A stretch of 64,000 nucleotides of DNA from Fluctibacter corallii (lineage in GTDB: Bacteria; Pseudomonadota; Gammaproteobacteria; Enterobacterales; Alteromonadaceae). The DNA lies in assembly GCF_025751585.1 (NCBI RefSeq), contig NZ_JAOWKX010000002.1:62001-126000 (forward strand), in the 5' to 3' direction. A model generated the notes under the pieces. That model had not been told where the DNA came from and searched no databases. It saw only the letters and a list, made by a program, of their open reading frames with translations. Below are positions 8,473-16,466 of the stretch, piece after piece (positions within the stretch are counted from its first letter, which is position 1; every line of letters begins with the position of its first letter). A program made the position numbers and the translations under genes.

Positions 8473-9810
8473 ATGACCCAAGATCTTTCTAAATACCTTG
8501 ATGCATTGCAGTCGCGCTATAAAAATCAAAAAGAATTTCTTCAGGCGGTCGAAGAAGTGTACCAAGACATTAAACCGATGATAAAGGACAACAAACATTA
8601 TCAGGAGAAGCGTGTATTTGAGCGTTTAACGGAACCTGACCGCATCATCACGTTTCGAGTTGAATGGTTAGATGAAGACAATCAGGTACATATTAACCGT
8701 GGATGGCGTGTTCAGCATTCTAACCTCATTGGTCCTTATAAAGGCGGGCTTCGATTTCATCCCACCGTGAATGAATCTATTTTGAAGTTCCTCGCATTTG
8801 AACAGTGTTTTAAAAATGCATTAACAGGGTTGCCGATGGGCGGAGGAAAAGGCGGCGCTGATTTCGACCCAAAAGGGAAAAGTGATATCGATATCATGCG
8901 CTTTTGTCAGGCCTATATGATGGAATTGCAGCGTCACATTGGTGCGAAGACAGATGTTCCCGCAGGCGATATAAATGTTGGCAATCGTGAAATTGGCTAT
9001 CTGTATGGTCAGTACAAAAAGATTCAAAATCAATTTGAAGGGGTGCTGACAGGTAAAGACATTGAGTTTGGGGGCAGTCACGTAAGAACAGAGGCGACAG
9101 GTTATGGGCTTGTTTATTTTCTCATTGCCATGCTTGAGCAACATGATAAATCCCTGGAAGGTATGCGTGTTGCTATTTCGGGAGCGGGAAATGTAGCGAT
9201 TCATGCAGCATTAAAAGCCATTGAGCGAGGGGCAAAAGTTATCTCTTTGTCAAACAGTAAAGGCGTTTTGGTGTGTGAAGAAGGATTCAGTGAAGAGAGT
9301 GTTAAAAAAATACTGGCGCGACGTGGCGACAGTGATAACGCGTTAAAAGATGTGCATGAAGACATTAATGGAAAATGGCAGGACGATGAAACACCTTGGC
9401 ATCTAACCTGTGATGTTGCGATGCCGTGTGCAACACAAAATGAGTTGAATGAAGATGACGCTAAATCTTTGATTGACAATGGGTGTCTGTGTATCGCTGA
9501 AGGCGCCAACATGCCATGTACGAGTCAAGCTATTGAATTAATTCAAAAAGAAAAAGTACTTTACTCCCCTGGAAAAGCATCGAATGCAGGCGGCGTCGCG
9601 TTATCAGGATTAGAAATGTCGCAGAATGCGTCTTTCCAGCGTAAAGAATTTGATGTGCTAAATGAGCAACTTAGAGAAATCATGACTACTATTCATGATA
9701 GATGTGTCAACTATGGTGAAGAAAGTGATGGACATATTAATTACGTTAAAGGTGCAAATATGGCGAGTTTTGAACGATTGGCAAACGCTATGATTGCGCT
9801 GGGTATCTAA
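8473..9810 (+). CDS. gdhA: NADP-specific glutamate dehydrogenase
   Basis: A 445-residue hexameric-type Glu/Leu/Phe dehydrogenase that aminates 2-oxoglutarate to glutamate with NADPH in the cytoplasm. Visible motifs are the glutamate-site region GPYKGGLRFHP, the catalytic segment LPMGGGKGGADFDPKGKS with its essential Lys, PAGDINVG, and the Rossmann dinucleotide site (VAISGAGNVAIHAA). The length matches the E. coli GdhA type (447). It is followed by an entericidin-like lipoprotein gene after 30 nt and by a terminator, and preceded by the DUF2383 gene. The link of gdhA to small stress proteins is a context observation only. Confidence 0.96.
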   Translation: MTQDLSKYLDALQSRYKNQKEFLQAVEEVYQDIKPMIKDNKHYQEKRVFERLTEPDRIITFRVEWLDEDNQVHINRGWRVQHSNLIGPYKGGLRFHPTVNESILKFLAFEQCFKNALTGLPMGGGKGGADFDPKGKSDIDIMRFCQAYMMELQRHIGAKTDVPAGDINVGNREIGYLYGQYKKIQNQFEGVLTGKDIEFGGSHVRTEATGYGLVYFLIAMLEQHDKSLEGMRVAISGAGNVAIHAALKAIERGAKVISLSNSKGVLVCEEGFSEESVKKILARRGDSDNALKDVHEDINGKWQDDETPWHLTCDVAMPCATQNELNEDDAKSLIDNGCLCIAEGANMPCTSQAIELIQKEKVLYSPGKASNAGGVALSGLEMSQNASFQRKEFDVLNEQLREIMTTIHDRCVNYGEESDGHINYVKGANMASFERLANAMIALGI

Positions 9811-9840
9811 TTGGCATCACGCAAACTTGGAGATAAAAAG

Positions 9841-9987
9841 ATGGAAAAGCGTAATAGCAAAATAATGATGTATGTACTTTTTTTACTGGCTGGTTTTTCG
9901 CTGGCAGGCTGCGCAACAGTAGAAGGGATTGGTAAAGACGTGGAGAGTGCTGGAGAGGCGGTACAAGATGCGGCTGACGGCGATTAA
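9841..9987 (+). CDS. entericidin-like small lipoprotein
   Basis: A 48-residue protein starting at ATG 9841 with the ribosome site GGAG at 9829-9832. It has a lipoprotein signal peptide with lipobox LAGC (Cys24). The mature part TVEGIGKDVESAGEAVQDAA matches the short entericidin EcnA/B pattern of GlyLys-AspValxxAGxA. Entericidins are small membrane lipoproteins, EcnB being bacteriolytic and stress-induced in E. coli. It is the last gene of the gdhA unit, with a terminator 16 nt downstream. Confidence 0.8.
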   Translation: MEKRNSKIMMYVLFLLAGFSLAGCATVEGIGKDVESAGEAVQDAADGD

Positions 9988-10003
9988 TTACTGAAATATA
10001 TGA

Positions 10004-10030
10004 AAAAGCGTGTTTAGGCACGCTTTTTTT
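10004..10030 (+). terminator. rho-independent terminator after gdhA unit
   Basis: AAAAGCGTG (10004-10012) pairs with CACGCTTTT (10019-10027), followed by a T run to 10030. Confidence 0.9.
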
Positions 10031-10158
10031 ATGTCTGTGAAAATATTATCAACACACCTTGTAGAAATTTCTGAACTTGCGCTATAACAAAAGAATAAGG
10101 AATCATCTGAAATTTACAAACTTTATATAAAACAAGAGTTTACGTTGTTTCTTGATTG

Positions 10159-10175
10159 TTGGCACGGACTTAGCA
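10159..10175 (+). promoter_or_regulatory. sigma54 (-24/-12) promoter for DUF1328-lipoprotein operon
   Basis: TTGGCACGGACTTAGCA has GG at 10161-10162 and GC at 10173-10174, exactly ten bases apart. It matches the sigma54 consensus TGGCACG-N4-TTGCA in nearly all positions. Transcription should start near 10186, giving a 35-nt leader to the DUF1328 start at 10221. This also argues against the earlier in-frame ATG at 10185. Confidence 0.88.
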
Positions 10176-10220
10176 TTACTCTAGGTGAAGGTTATACAGT
10201 CTGAAAATCAGGAGAAGGCT

Positions 10221-10397
10221 ATGTTGAGTTGGGCATTAGTATTTTTTGTAATCGCAATAATTGCAGCTTTATTCGGTTTTGGTGGTATCGCAGGAGCAGC
10301 AGCAGGAATTGCAAAGATTATCTTTTTTGTGTTTCTCGTTTTATTGGTAATTTCTTTAATCGCTGGAGCACTTCGTGGCAAATCGCCGCATGTTTAA
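10221..10397 (+). CDS. DUF1328 (YtjA-like) small membrane protein
   Basis: A 58-residue protein made almost entirely of two hydrophobic helices ([20 protein letters not shown], then a glycine/alanine-rich stretch and [19 protein letters not shown]) with a short basic tail. This is the DUF1328 / YtjA family of inner-membrane peptides, often induced by stress. The start at 10221 has a strong ribosome site (GGAGAAG at 10211-10217), and the sigma54 promoter begins transcription just upstream. First gene of a two-gene unit. Confidence 0.88.
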   Translation: MLSWALVFFVIAIIAALFGFGGIAGAAAGIAKIIFFVFLVLLVISLIAGALRGKSPHV

Positions 10398-10424
10398 TTG
10401 AAAAGGAAAAATAGGAATATAACT

Positions 10425-10622
10425 ATGAAAATTAATTTTAAATTGTTCGCACAAACATTGTTGGCTTTACCATTACTTTTTGCTTTGGGCGCTTGTGGTG
10501 ATGATGGCGCTGAAGAAGTGGGTGAAAAAGTAGATGAAATGGTCACTGATACCGGAAATGCCATTGAAGATGCATGTGAAGATGTTAAAGATGGTGTAGG
10601 TGCAGAAGATAAAGATTGCTAA
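10425..10622 (+). CDS. small acidic lipoprotein
   Basis: A 65-residue predicted lipoprotein. The start at ATG 10425 is chosen over an upstream frame extension because of the AGGAA ribosome site at 10412-10416 and the signal peptide starting MKINFKLF. The lipobox is LGAC (Cys25). The mature part is strongly acidic (DDGAEEVGEKVDEMVTDTG, DACEDVKDGVGAED), with two further Cys that could pair. It resembles entericidin-type tails (repeated Gly/Asp/Val pattern) but is not a clear family member. Co-transcribed with DUF1328; terminator directly after. Confidence 0.7.
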   Translation: MKINFKLFAQTLLALPLLFALGACGDDGAEEVGEKVDEMVTDTGNAIEDACEDVKDGVGAEDKDC

Positions 10623-10638
10623 TACGTATCTTTCTTAG

Positions 10639-10666
10639 AAAAGGAGCCTTATGGCTCCTTTTTTAT
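10639..10666 (+). terminator. rho-independent terminator after DUF1328 operon
   Basis: AAAAGGAGCC (10639-10648), loop TTAT, GGCTCCTTTT (10653-10662) and a T-rich tail. Confidence 0.92.
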
Positions 10667-10671
10667 TTTGG

Positions 10672-11138
10672 GCTCCAAATTTTCTAGTTTCGTCGCCAAT
10701 TCTCTTCTAATTAGATTAATGTACGCTTCTGAGCCTGTTACCTAGTTTTAATGTGAGTTTCTTTTCTAGCAGGGTGACGAGATTATCATTGTTGTGCTAC
10801 CTATGTTAGCGAGTTAATTCTATTGAGAATCTGGACTTGTATTACTCCTCTGCATTCCCGCCATAAGCGACCGAAAAATTTTCTTTTCAGGGCAATATAA
10901 ACGCATTTGTTTACATTTGTTGGCGGTTAAAGAATGTTTATTATTAAAATAATAAGCATTCCTTACTTCTAACTTAAGTTTTGAGATTAAAATAATAAAA
11001 CTGCTTTAAGGATGTTTATTAATATTAGTGTGAATTAATTACATGATAGTTTGAGAAATTGGCAAAAAATTACATAATACTTTTTTATTTTTGTTGGAGT
11101 GGGTTGTATAAGTTCAATAAAAACAGTGTTTTGCGACT
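10672..11138. other. long AT-rich upstream region of the BON gene
   Basis: About 470 bases with no gene. It contains the 17-bp inverted repeat at 10929-10964 and ends in a sigma54 promoter. The length fits an enhancer region for a sigma54 activator. Confidence 0.6.
10929..10964. promoter_or_regulatory. 17-bp inverted repeat, possible upstream activator site
   Basis: The left arm 10929-10945 (AAAGAATGTTTATTATT) and right arm 10948-10964 pair with two mismatches around a 2-nt centre. The repeat lies about 180 bp upstream of the sigma54 promoter at 11139, a usual distance for enhancer-binding-protein sites. Function is inference. Confidence 0.45.
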
Positions 11139-11155
11139 TTGGCACGGTGTTAGCA
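11139..11155 (+). promoter_or_regulatory. sigma54 (-24/-12) promoter for BON-domain gene
   Basis: TTTGGCACGGTGTTAGCAT has GG at 11141-11142 and GC at 11153-11154 with ten bases between. It shares 12-13 of 14 core bases with the promoter at 10159. Transcription would start near 11166, 26 nt before the start codon. Confidence 0.88.
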
Positions 11156-11191
11156 TTAGTTAAAGTGAGTTAATAATATGAGGATGAATTT

Positions 11192-11740
11192 ATGAAACGT
11201 TCAATGACTTTAATTTCACTTGCAGTAGCTTTAGGTTTGGCTTCTTCTTCAGTTTATGCCGATAATTCTTGGGAGAAAGAGGCAAAAGATGCGTGGATAG
11301 ATGGCAAAGCTGAAGCTACTCTTCTTTTCAATGGAAATTTAGATTCATTTGATATTAATACTGATGTTAAAAATGGTGAAGTACGTTTAACGGGTCAAGT
11401 TGAAAGTGATGTTGAAAAAGAGTTGGCAGAAGAATTAATCGTAAGTATCGATGGTGTGACATCAGTAGATAATCGCTTGTCAGTTGCGAGTGATGACGAA
11501 GATAATACGAGCGAGTTCATGCAAGACCTTAGCGACCAAAAAGTAGAAACGGTAGTGAAAACACGTTTACTGTTTGAAAGCGAGGTGTCTGGTTCAGATA
11601 TCGAAGTGGAAGCGGAGAATGGTATTGTAACGCTGAAAGGTGAAGTAGACAGCGATGCAGAGCGAGATCTGGCCGTCACCATCGCTAAAAATACTGATGA
11701 CGTTTCTAAGGTCGTTGATAAATTATCTGTAACCGGATAA
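11192..11740 (+). CDS. periplasmic double-BON-domain protein (OsmY-like)
   Basis: A 182-residue protein with a signal peptide (cleavage likely after SSSVYA). Two BON domains follow, about residues 36-100 and 115-182. Each carries the hallmark pattern of hydrophobic strand, GEVRLTGQVES or GIVTLKGEVDS, and a helix ending in a conserved Val/Asp-Asn or Asp-Lys (VTSVDNRL, VSKVVDKL). OsmY and related BON proteins act in the periplasm as osmotic/envelope stress chaperones that bind phospholipids or misfolded proteins. Expression from a sigma54 promoter is predicted. Single-gene unit ending at a strong terminator. Confidence 0.9.
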   Translation: MKRSMTLISLAVALGLASSSVYADNSWEKEAKDAWIDGKAEATLLFNGNLDSFDINTDVKNGEVRLTGQVESDVEKELAEELIVSIDGVTSVDNRLSVASDDEDNTSEFMQDLSDQKVETVVKTRLLFESEVSGSDIEVEAENGIVTLKGEVDSDAERDLAVTIAKNTDDVSKVVDKLSVTG

Positions 11741-11781
11741 CCCTCTAAGTTTATATCTCACACTTCTCCCCTAGTGAGTCG

Positions 11782-11805
11782 GGCCAGCGTTAGCTGGCCT
11801 TTTTT
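11782..11805 (+). terminator. rho-independent terminator after BON gene
   Basis: GGCCAGC (11782-11788), loop GTTA, GCTGGCC (11793-11799), then T6. Confidence 0.93.
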
Positions 11806-11829
11806 GTGCAGATTACTTAAACGCTGCTT

Positions 11830-12411
11830 TTACTGTGCTACCGCCATTAATACATCCATTGTGTTGCCTTGGGCGTTTATCGAAAATGGCGTGGTGAGTG
11901 TAATATGAGTAAACCCTGCTGCAGATAAATGGGAATGAAGCGCTTCTTTAGTGAACCCCATGCCACCACTGTCATTCGTTGCATTTAACCAGTCCCACTG
12001 CACATACACACCGTTACTGTCTAGGAGTGATTTAATTAGATTCAAAGTTTCACTAACATTGGGCACAAAAGCCATTGCTGAAGAGGCGACAATCAGATCA
12101 AATTTATTCTTAAGTAGCGTATTGTCGTTAATCAGTGACGTTGTTAAAGCGGTAGGAAAAGTGGTGACATTACTTAGGCACTTACTTTCAAGCACCTCTA
12201 TCATTTTATCTGCTGGATCTAGCGCAACGATGTAATGGGCATCTGGTGCCATTTTTTCCGTTAATAACCCAGTACCACAACCAAAGTCCAGAATTCGGCT
12301 TTGTTTTATGGCAACTGTTTGCTTGAGTGATGCAAAGGCGTTTTCAGCATAGCGAATGACATCGCTATTCGTGTCCCAGCCAGAGGCGAAGTCGTTCCAT
12401 GTGTCAGACAT
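11830..12411 (-). CDS. class I SAM-dependent methyltransferase
   Basis: A 193-residue soluble protein with the SAM-binding motif I ILDFGCGTGLLTEKM (about 41-55), an acidic residue after strand 2 (IVALDPADKM) and motif IV LIVASSAMAFV. It starts with the pattern WNDFASGWD, as in UbiE/BioC-like small methyltransferases. The substrate cannot be read from the sequence. Convergent with the BON gene, sharing the terminator zone. Confidence 0.82.
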   Translation of the reverse strand: MSDTWNDFASGWDTNSDVIRYAENAFASLKQTVAIKQSRILDFGCGTGLLTEKMAPDAHYIVALDPADKMIEVLESKCLSNVTTFPTALTTSLINDNTLLKNKFDLIVASSAMAFVPNVSETLNLIKSLLDSNGVYVQWDWLNATNDSGGMGFTKEALHSHLSAAGFTHITLTTPFSINAQGNTMDVLMAVAQ

Positions 12412-12483
12412 GCTAACTATCTCTATAACGTTTTCTGGGAATATAACACAGTAATAAGAGCATTTATGCCATCAATAACGTTG

Positions 12484-12900
12484 CTAATTGGTTATGCGCT
12501 TATTGTCCATAAATAACGTGGGATCATCTAAAATGGTCTCTGCTTTTATCAATAGCTCCATAAGTGATTCGCTACAGAAAAACTTGTGCTCTAAGCCGTG
12601 TTGCTCAAGAGAGTGTGCGAATATTTTGGCAGAGGTGGTCGTGGTAAGCACCAATAGTGCGGCACATGTACCGTGCAAAGCTTGATTCAAAAGATCTACA
12701 GCGGTTTCGGCCCCTTCTGGCGTGATACCTTTGGATTTGTCTGGAATCGAGATCAGTACCCAACGTTCCAGCCCGTTGGAGACGAGTGCAATATTTTTAA
12801 CGCATTGCTCTACATCTTTTTCATCGTATAGGTTACTACCCACTTCGAAAATCACATTATCCTTTCGAAATACGCGTGATTCAGGCCGGATTGATTGCAT
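12484..12900 (-). CDS. conserved hypothetical cytoplasmic protein
   Basis: A 138-residue protein without signal or membrane segment. The alternating strands and helices (ERWVLISIPDK, PEGAETAVDLLNQAL, CAALLVLTTTTSAKIFAHSL) suggest a small alpha/beta fold, perhaps of SpoIIAA/STAS type, but no diagnostic motif is visible. It stands alone between the methyltransferase and the PagL-like gene. Function unknown. Confidence 0.6.
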   Translation of the reverse strand: MQSIRPESRVFRKDNVIFEVGSNLYDEKDVEQCVKNIALVSNGLERWVLISIPDKSKGITPEGAETAVDLLNQALHGTCAALLVLTTTTSAKIFAHSLEQHGLEHKFFCSESLMELLIKAETILDDPTLFMDNKRITN

Positions 12901-13072
12901 AGTTCACCTAGGTATTGTGTCTTATCTTTCAGTGTAGCCTTTAGCCTATAAACGGCAAAGAGAAGGAGTGATGAGATGACACAAACCTGTGACAAAGGTT
13001 ACTCATTTGCAAGGGAAGGGAGTATACGTCGAAATGAATGCTTAGGTGTGAGACGTGATAAGAGACAGAATA

Positions 13073-13098
13073 AGAGGCAGAATGCTCACTCTGCCTCT
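13073..13098 (-). terminator. stem-loop downstream of PagL-like gene
   Basis: AGAGGCAGA (13073-13081) pairs with TCTGCCTCT (13090-13098), 11 nt beyond the stop codon on the minus strand. The U-run is poor. Confidence 0.55.
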
Positions 13099-13108
13099 CT
13101 ATTAGTAT

Positions 13109-13594
13109 TTAAAAACGGTGAACCCACGAAAGTGTGAGGTTTTCAGAACCAGGATTGCGCTCTCCCGTTCCTGCATTGGAGACATGACCGAATTCCAGTC
13201 TAGCACTGTTTACATTGGAAAATCGGTAATCAGCGTAAACTTTTGAGAAAAATTCAAGCTCGTTACCCAGTCGTCTCTCTTCTTCGACAAAGCCAATATG
13301 GGTCGCAATTCCAAACGCAAACTGTTCGGTTTCCCAGAGATCTTTTGAAATACCTAAGGCATAGTAGCGTTGGCCTTTGTCGGCGATCACGGCAAGCGCG
13401 ATAAGCCGTGTGTCGTAAAAACTCGAAAGCTCGTTTGATTCTACACTTAGGTGTAATCCTTCTCGGTCAGCTGACTCTAAAATACGCCACATTCCCACAC
13501 CGACTACGCCGTTTTCTATGTAAAAATCTGCTTTTGCGTTGGATTGCAATAAAATAGAAAGTGCAATGAACGTGATAACTGCTATGTATTTCAT
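13109..13594 (-). CDS. lipid A 3-O-deacylase-like (PagL family) outer-membrane protein
   Basis: A 161-residue protein with a signal peptide (cleaved near NAKA/DF). It is a small beta-barrel ending in Phe (TLSWVHRF). The strand LEFGHVSNAGTGERNPGSEN carries His137 and Ser139, and Glu151 follows after NPG. This arrangement matches the catalytic His/Ser/Glu of PagL, which removes the 3-O acyl chain of lipid A from the outer membrane. The length is close to the family's mature size. Function by motif only; lipid A modification is not shown. Confidence 0.75.
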   Translation of the reverse strand: MKYIAVITFIALSILLQSNAKADFYIENGVVGVGMWRILESADREGLHLSVESNELSSFYDTRLIALAVIADKGQRYYALGISKDLWETEQFAFGIATHIGFVEEERRLGNELEFFSKVYADYRFSNVNSARLEFGHVSNAGTGERNPGSENLTLSWVHRF

Positions 13595-13649
13595 TTATTT
13601 ACCTCTTTGATTAATAGCTAGAATTTAGAATTTTTTTAAGCTGAAAGCG

Positions 13650-14234
13650 CTATATGAGCCCAAAAACATGATTTAGCACTAAATAGACTGATGCAATTTG
13701 TACGCATAGCGCGATGAGTATGGCGATACCGTCTTTTGTCGCCAGCCCTAAGGAGGCGAACAAAATAGCGGAGGCGGGAACCGCAGCAAAAAACGGTACG
13801 ACTTCCAACGGAATCATCAATAGTCCTGTAAGCCCACAACACAAGGCTATAATGCGATTAACAGGAAACTCACTTAGACTTTGTAAGCGTTGATGTAAAA
13901 CTCGGTCAATAACCTGACTCGTTTTGGTAAATGAATCTAAGGCGCTGTCGAGTTTTTGCTGGGAAATTTCAATCGATGTAATACGATCGGGTAACCAAGG
14001 ATGTTTTCGTCCCCACGTCACTTGCATGGAGATTAGAAAAATGAGTATGCCGCAAAGACTGGGAATGCCAGGAATCGCCCCTGTTGGGAGAATCGCAATC
14101 AACGCTGGCACCATAAGCATGGGGCCGAACCCGCGACTCTCAAGTTGCTCGACCAAATCGCCGAGCGTGGTAGTGCGCTGATTAGTGCTTTGACTTAGCT
14201 GATGAAGCACGTCTGACAACGTCGTAGAACTCAT
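13650..14234 (-). CDS. ExoD family membrane protein
   Basis: A 194-residue protein of the ExoD (exopolysaccharide synthesis) family. The motif RGFGPMLMVPALIAILPTGAIPGIPS is characteristic. Three to four hydrophobic segments follow (ALIALCVQIASVYLVLNHV at the end). Named for a Rhizobium gene affecting exopolysaccharide and alkali tolerance; the biochemical role is unresolved. It is 19 nt from the MscS gene in the same direction, so the two are probably an operon. Confidence 0.85.
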   Translation of the reverse strand: MSSTTLSDVLHQLSQSTNQRTTTLGDLVEQLESRGFGPMLMVPALIAILPTGAIPGIPSLCGILIFLISMQVTWGRKHPWLPDRITSIEISQQKLDSALDSFTKTSQVIDRVLHQRLQSLSEFPVNRIIALCCGLTGLLMIPLEVVPFFAAVPASAILFASLGLATKDGIAILIALCVQIASVYLVLNHVFGLI

Positions 14235-14253
14235 AACCTGTTCTCAGTGCTTA

Positions 14254-15246
14254 TTATTCGGCAGCTTCACTGTCATCACCTTCAGCATCATTGGCTGAAG
14301 TCTCAGGCGCATCGTCTTTATTCGAAGACTGGGATTGATTGCGATTCTCTTTTTGGTAATCGTTTAAGATACCGTCTAGCTCGCGCCCGCCTTTTGCACC
14401 AAAGTCGATAGTTCTGATAGGGAATGGAATAAGAATATCGTTCTCTTCCAAAATTGATTTAATCTTACATACTGCTGTGTGTCTGGCTTGCATAAAGCCG
14501 GTTTCGCCAGGGTAATCAATCCAGAACCACACCAATAAATTTACACTGCTGTCTCCGAAACTCTCGGCATAGACAGCGGTTTCTTCTTTTCTTACAACAA
14601 AATCTAGGGAGTTGAGTCCGTCCACCAAGATTTTTTCGGCTTTTTCAGGATCGTCGGCATACGAGATACCAACAGGCACCTCAATTCGGCGCACACCATA
14701 ATGGGAATAGTTGACCAGTACGTTTTGGAACAAAGTTTTGTTTGGAACAATCGTCAGTTGACCGTAAAAGGTTTCTATTAGGGTGTTGCGCAGGTTAATG
14801 CGTTCTACTTTTCCAAATACATCATCAGATTTGATGATATCGCCGATTTGAAAAGGCTTTCTGACGCCCATTGTCATACCTGCGATAAGGTTTTCGGTCA
14901 TATCTTGGAATGCAAAACCAATGGCAAGGCCAATGATTCCCGCCCCAGCCAGTAATGAGGTAACCGTTCCACGTAACCCTAGAAAATCGAGAGCAATGAA
15001 TATCCCTGCGGCAAGCACCAGTATCTTAAAGATAGCAGAAAGTAGATCTGCAATTTGTTTTGACTCTAACGTGCGATACAGCACCCGTTTGAGGGCGCTA
15101 CTGGAGACGCGAGCAATAAAAGCAAAGATAAGCGCAATGACAATAGCAACTATCATATTTGGGAGATGGCTGATACCTGCCTCTACCCAAGTTGATAATT
15201 TTTCGTTTATTAATTTCCAGAACTTATCAAATGCTTCGATTTCCAT
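14254..15246 (-). CDS. MscS-family small-conductance mechanosensitive channel
   Basis: A 330-residue protein. Three N-terminal membrane helices are visible, the third being the pore-lining one (GTVTSLLAGAGIIGLAIGFA) with Gly/Ala packing. The MscS beta domain follows: FQIGDIIKSDDVFGKVERINLRNT, then the alpha/beta cage with VPNKTLFQNVLVNYS. The acidic C-terminal tail (DAPETSANDAEGDDSEAAE) is an extension past the usual family end. Opens on membrane tension to release solutes during hypo-osmotic shock. Lies upstream of ExoD in the same direction. Confidence 0.93.
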   Translation of the reverse strand: MEIEAFDKFWKLINEKLSTWVEAGISHLPNMIVAIVIALIFAFIARVSSSALKRVLYRTLESKQIADLLSAIFKILVLAAGIFIALDFLGLRGTVTSLLAGAGIIGLAIGFAFQDMTENLIAGMTMGVRKPFQIGDIIKSDDVFGKVERINLRNTLIETFYGQLTIVPNKTLFQNVLVNYSHYGVRRIEVPVGISYADDPEKAEKILVDGLNSLDFVVRKEETAVYAESFGDSSVNLLVWFWIDYPGETGFMQARHTAVCKIKSILEENDILIPFPIRTIDFGAKGGRELDGILNDYQKENRNQSQSSNKDDAPETSANDAEGDDSEAAE

Positions 15247-15338
15247 ATGTTACTCCAGTGAGAGGGAAGGGAAGTGCGATTATCGAAATGTATAGCGGGA
15301 CGTCAGACGTCGCGCCCCGCACATATCTGTCGTAATGC

Positions 15339-15530
15339 TTAGCGAGTTAATTCATTGAATGCTTTTTTCGCTTTATCTCGACTCATACCGTATTTTTCTT
15401 GCATTGTGCCGTAAAAGTTTTCGAACTTACCTTCCATACGGTCAATGTCACTGTCGGTGAGTTTTCCATAACGCTCTTTAATTTCTCCTCGTAACTGCTT
15501 CCAACGGCCTTCTGCGATATCGTCGTTCAT
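15339..15530 (-). CDS. CsbD family stress protein
   Basis: A 63-residue hydrophilic protein. MNDDIAEGRWKQLRGEIKER followed by YGKLTDSDIDRMEGK is the CsbD/YjbJ pattern. Members are abundant general-stress proteins of unknown mechanism. The start has a good ribosome site (AAGGAG about 7 nt upstream on the minus strand). A possible sigma54 site lies 62-75 nt upstream. Confidence 0.92.
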   Translation of the reverse strand: MNDDIAEGRWKQLRGEIKERYGKLTDSDIDRMEGKFENFYGTMQEKYGMSRDKAKKAFNELTR

Positions 15531-15591
15531 TTGTAATCTCCTTGCGGTTACATGAAAAGACAGCTCAAAAGTAAGCTGCCCAACAAGTATA

Positions 15592-15605
15592 GCCAGAAAT
15601 ATGCC
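15592..15605 (-). promoter_or_regulatory. possible sigma54 promoter upstream of csbD-like gene
   Basis: On the minus strand TGGCATATTTCTGGCT has GG and GC ten bases apart, but the -12 region is poorer than in the two sites at 10159 and 11139. An overlapping sigma70-type TATACT is an alternative reading. Confidence 0.35.
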
Positions 15606-15758
15606 ATATGCTAAAAGTGATAAAATTCAATAGGTTAGGTTTTTGTTAGAATGAAGAAAAGGGATGAGCTAGAAGAAATTACACGCAGTAAATGAAAACT
15701 TTTCCGGCGAAAAACTTTTACGTAGAGATAACGTGATGATATTTATAGAAATATAGAA

Positions 15759-15834
15759 TGGTGGACGGTACTGGGCTTGAACCAGTGACCCCCGCCTTGT
15801 AAGGGCGGTGCTCTCCCAACTGAGCTAACCGTCC
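15759..15834 (-). tRNA. tRNA-Val (UAC), copy 4 in transcription order
   Basis: 76-nt gene with encoded CCA; cloverleaf with anticodon loop CTTACAA. Part of a four-gene minus-strand array read from the promoter at 16182. Confidence 0.96.
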
Positions 15835-15855
15835 AGAATATTCGGTACAGTAAAG

Positions 15856-15931
15856 TGGTGGACGGTACTGGGCTTGAACCAGTGACCCCCGCCTTGTAAG
15901 GGCGGTGCTCTCCCAACTGAGCTAACCGTCC
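15856..15931 (-). tRNA. tRNA-Val (UAC), copy 3
   Basis: 76-nt sequence identical to its neighbours, CCA encoded, anticodon UAC. Confidence 0.96.
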
Positions 15932-15953
15932 AGAATATCTGGTGCAGCTAAAG

Positions 15954-16029
15954 TGGTGGACGGTACTGGGCTTGAACCAGTGACCCCCGCCTTGTAAGGG
16001 CGGTGCTCTCCCAACTGAGCTAACCGTCC
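15954..16029 (-). tRNA. tRNA-Val (UAC), copy 2
   Basis: 76-nt sequence identical to its neighbours, CCA encoded, anticodon UAC. Confidence 0.96.
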
Positions 16030-16056
16030 GACTTTAGTCTGACATGAAAAGAAAAA

Positions 16057-16132
16057 TGGTGGACGGTACTGGGCTTGAACCAGTGACCCCCGCCTTGTAA
16101 GGGCGGTGCTCTCCCAACTGAGCTAACCGTCC
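16057..16132 (-). tRNA. tRNA-Val (UAC), copy 1
   Basis: 76-nt sequence identical to its neighbours, CCA encoded, anticodon UAC. Nearest to the promoter. Confidence 0.96.
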
Positions 16133-16181
16133 ATTTCTCTTTTCTACCTTGCAAGCAGTGTTGCTTGGTAAGTGGGGCGCT

Positions 16182-16209
16182 ATTATAGGTGCGAAGTTTT
16201 AACTGTCAA
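16182..16209 (-). promoter_or_regulatory. strong stable-RNA promoter for the tRNA-Val array
   Basis: On the minus strand: TTGACA (16209-16204), 16-nt spacer, TATAAT (16187-16182), then a GC-rich discriminator GCGCCCC. The GC-rich discriminator is the mark of stringently controlled tRNA/rRNA promoters. Confidence 0.9.
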
Positions 16210-16466
16210 CCTCATTTTTAATTAAAATGTTTAAACGCCCAAATCCTCATCAATTTTAATAAAAAATATTCAAAACGGATGTGATTTATACCGTTAAGCG
16301 CGTGCGTTGTTAGCTTTGTATGTGAAGTATTGCGCTTCATTACCTTAAAGAGCTTACTTAGACAACGTATTTGGCTTGATTAACTTTCTATGAAAAGCAG
16401 ATTAGTTTGGACTCTATGCTTACCCTTGATTAAAATGCATCAAAAATTAATTCTAAAGAGAAAACT
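16210..16466. other. intergenic region between tRNA-Val promoter and gltX
   Basis: AT-rich, no gene. It should contain the gltX promoter, which I cannot place with confidence. Confidence 0.5.

Noticed and set aside
10185..10220. In-frame upstream ATG of the DUF1328 gene
   Set aside because: Transcription from the sigma54 promoter would begin at about this base; the strong ribosome site belongs to the ATG at 10221.
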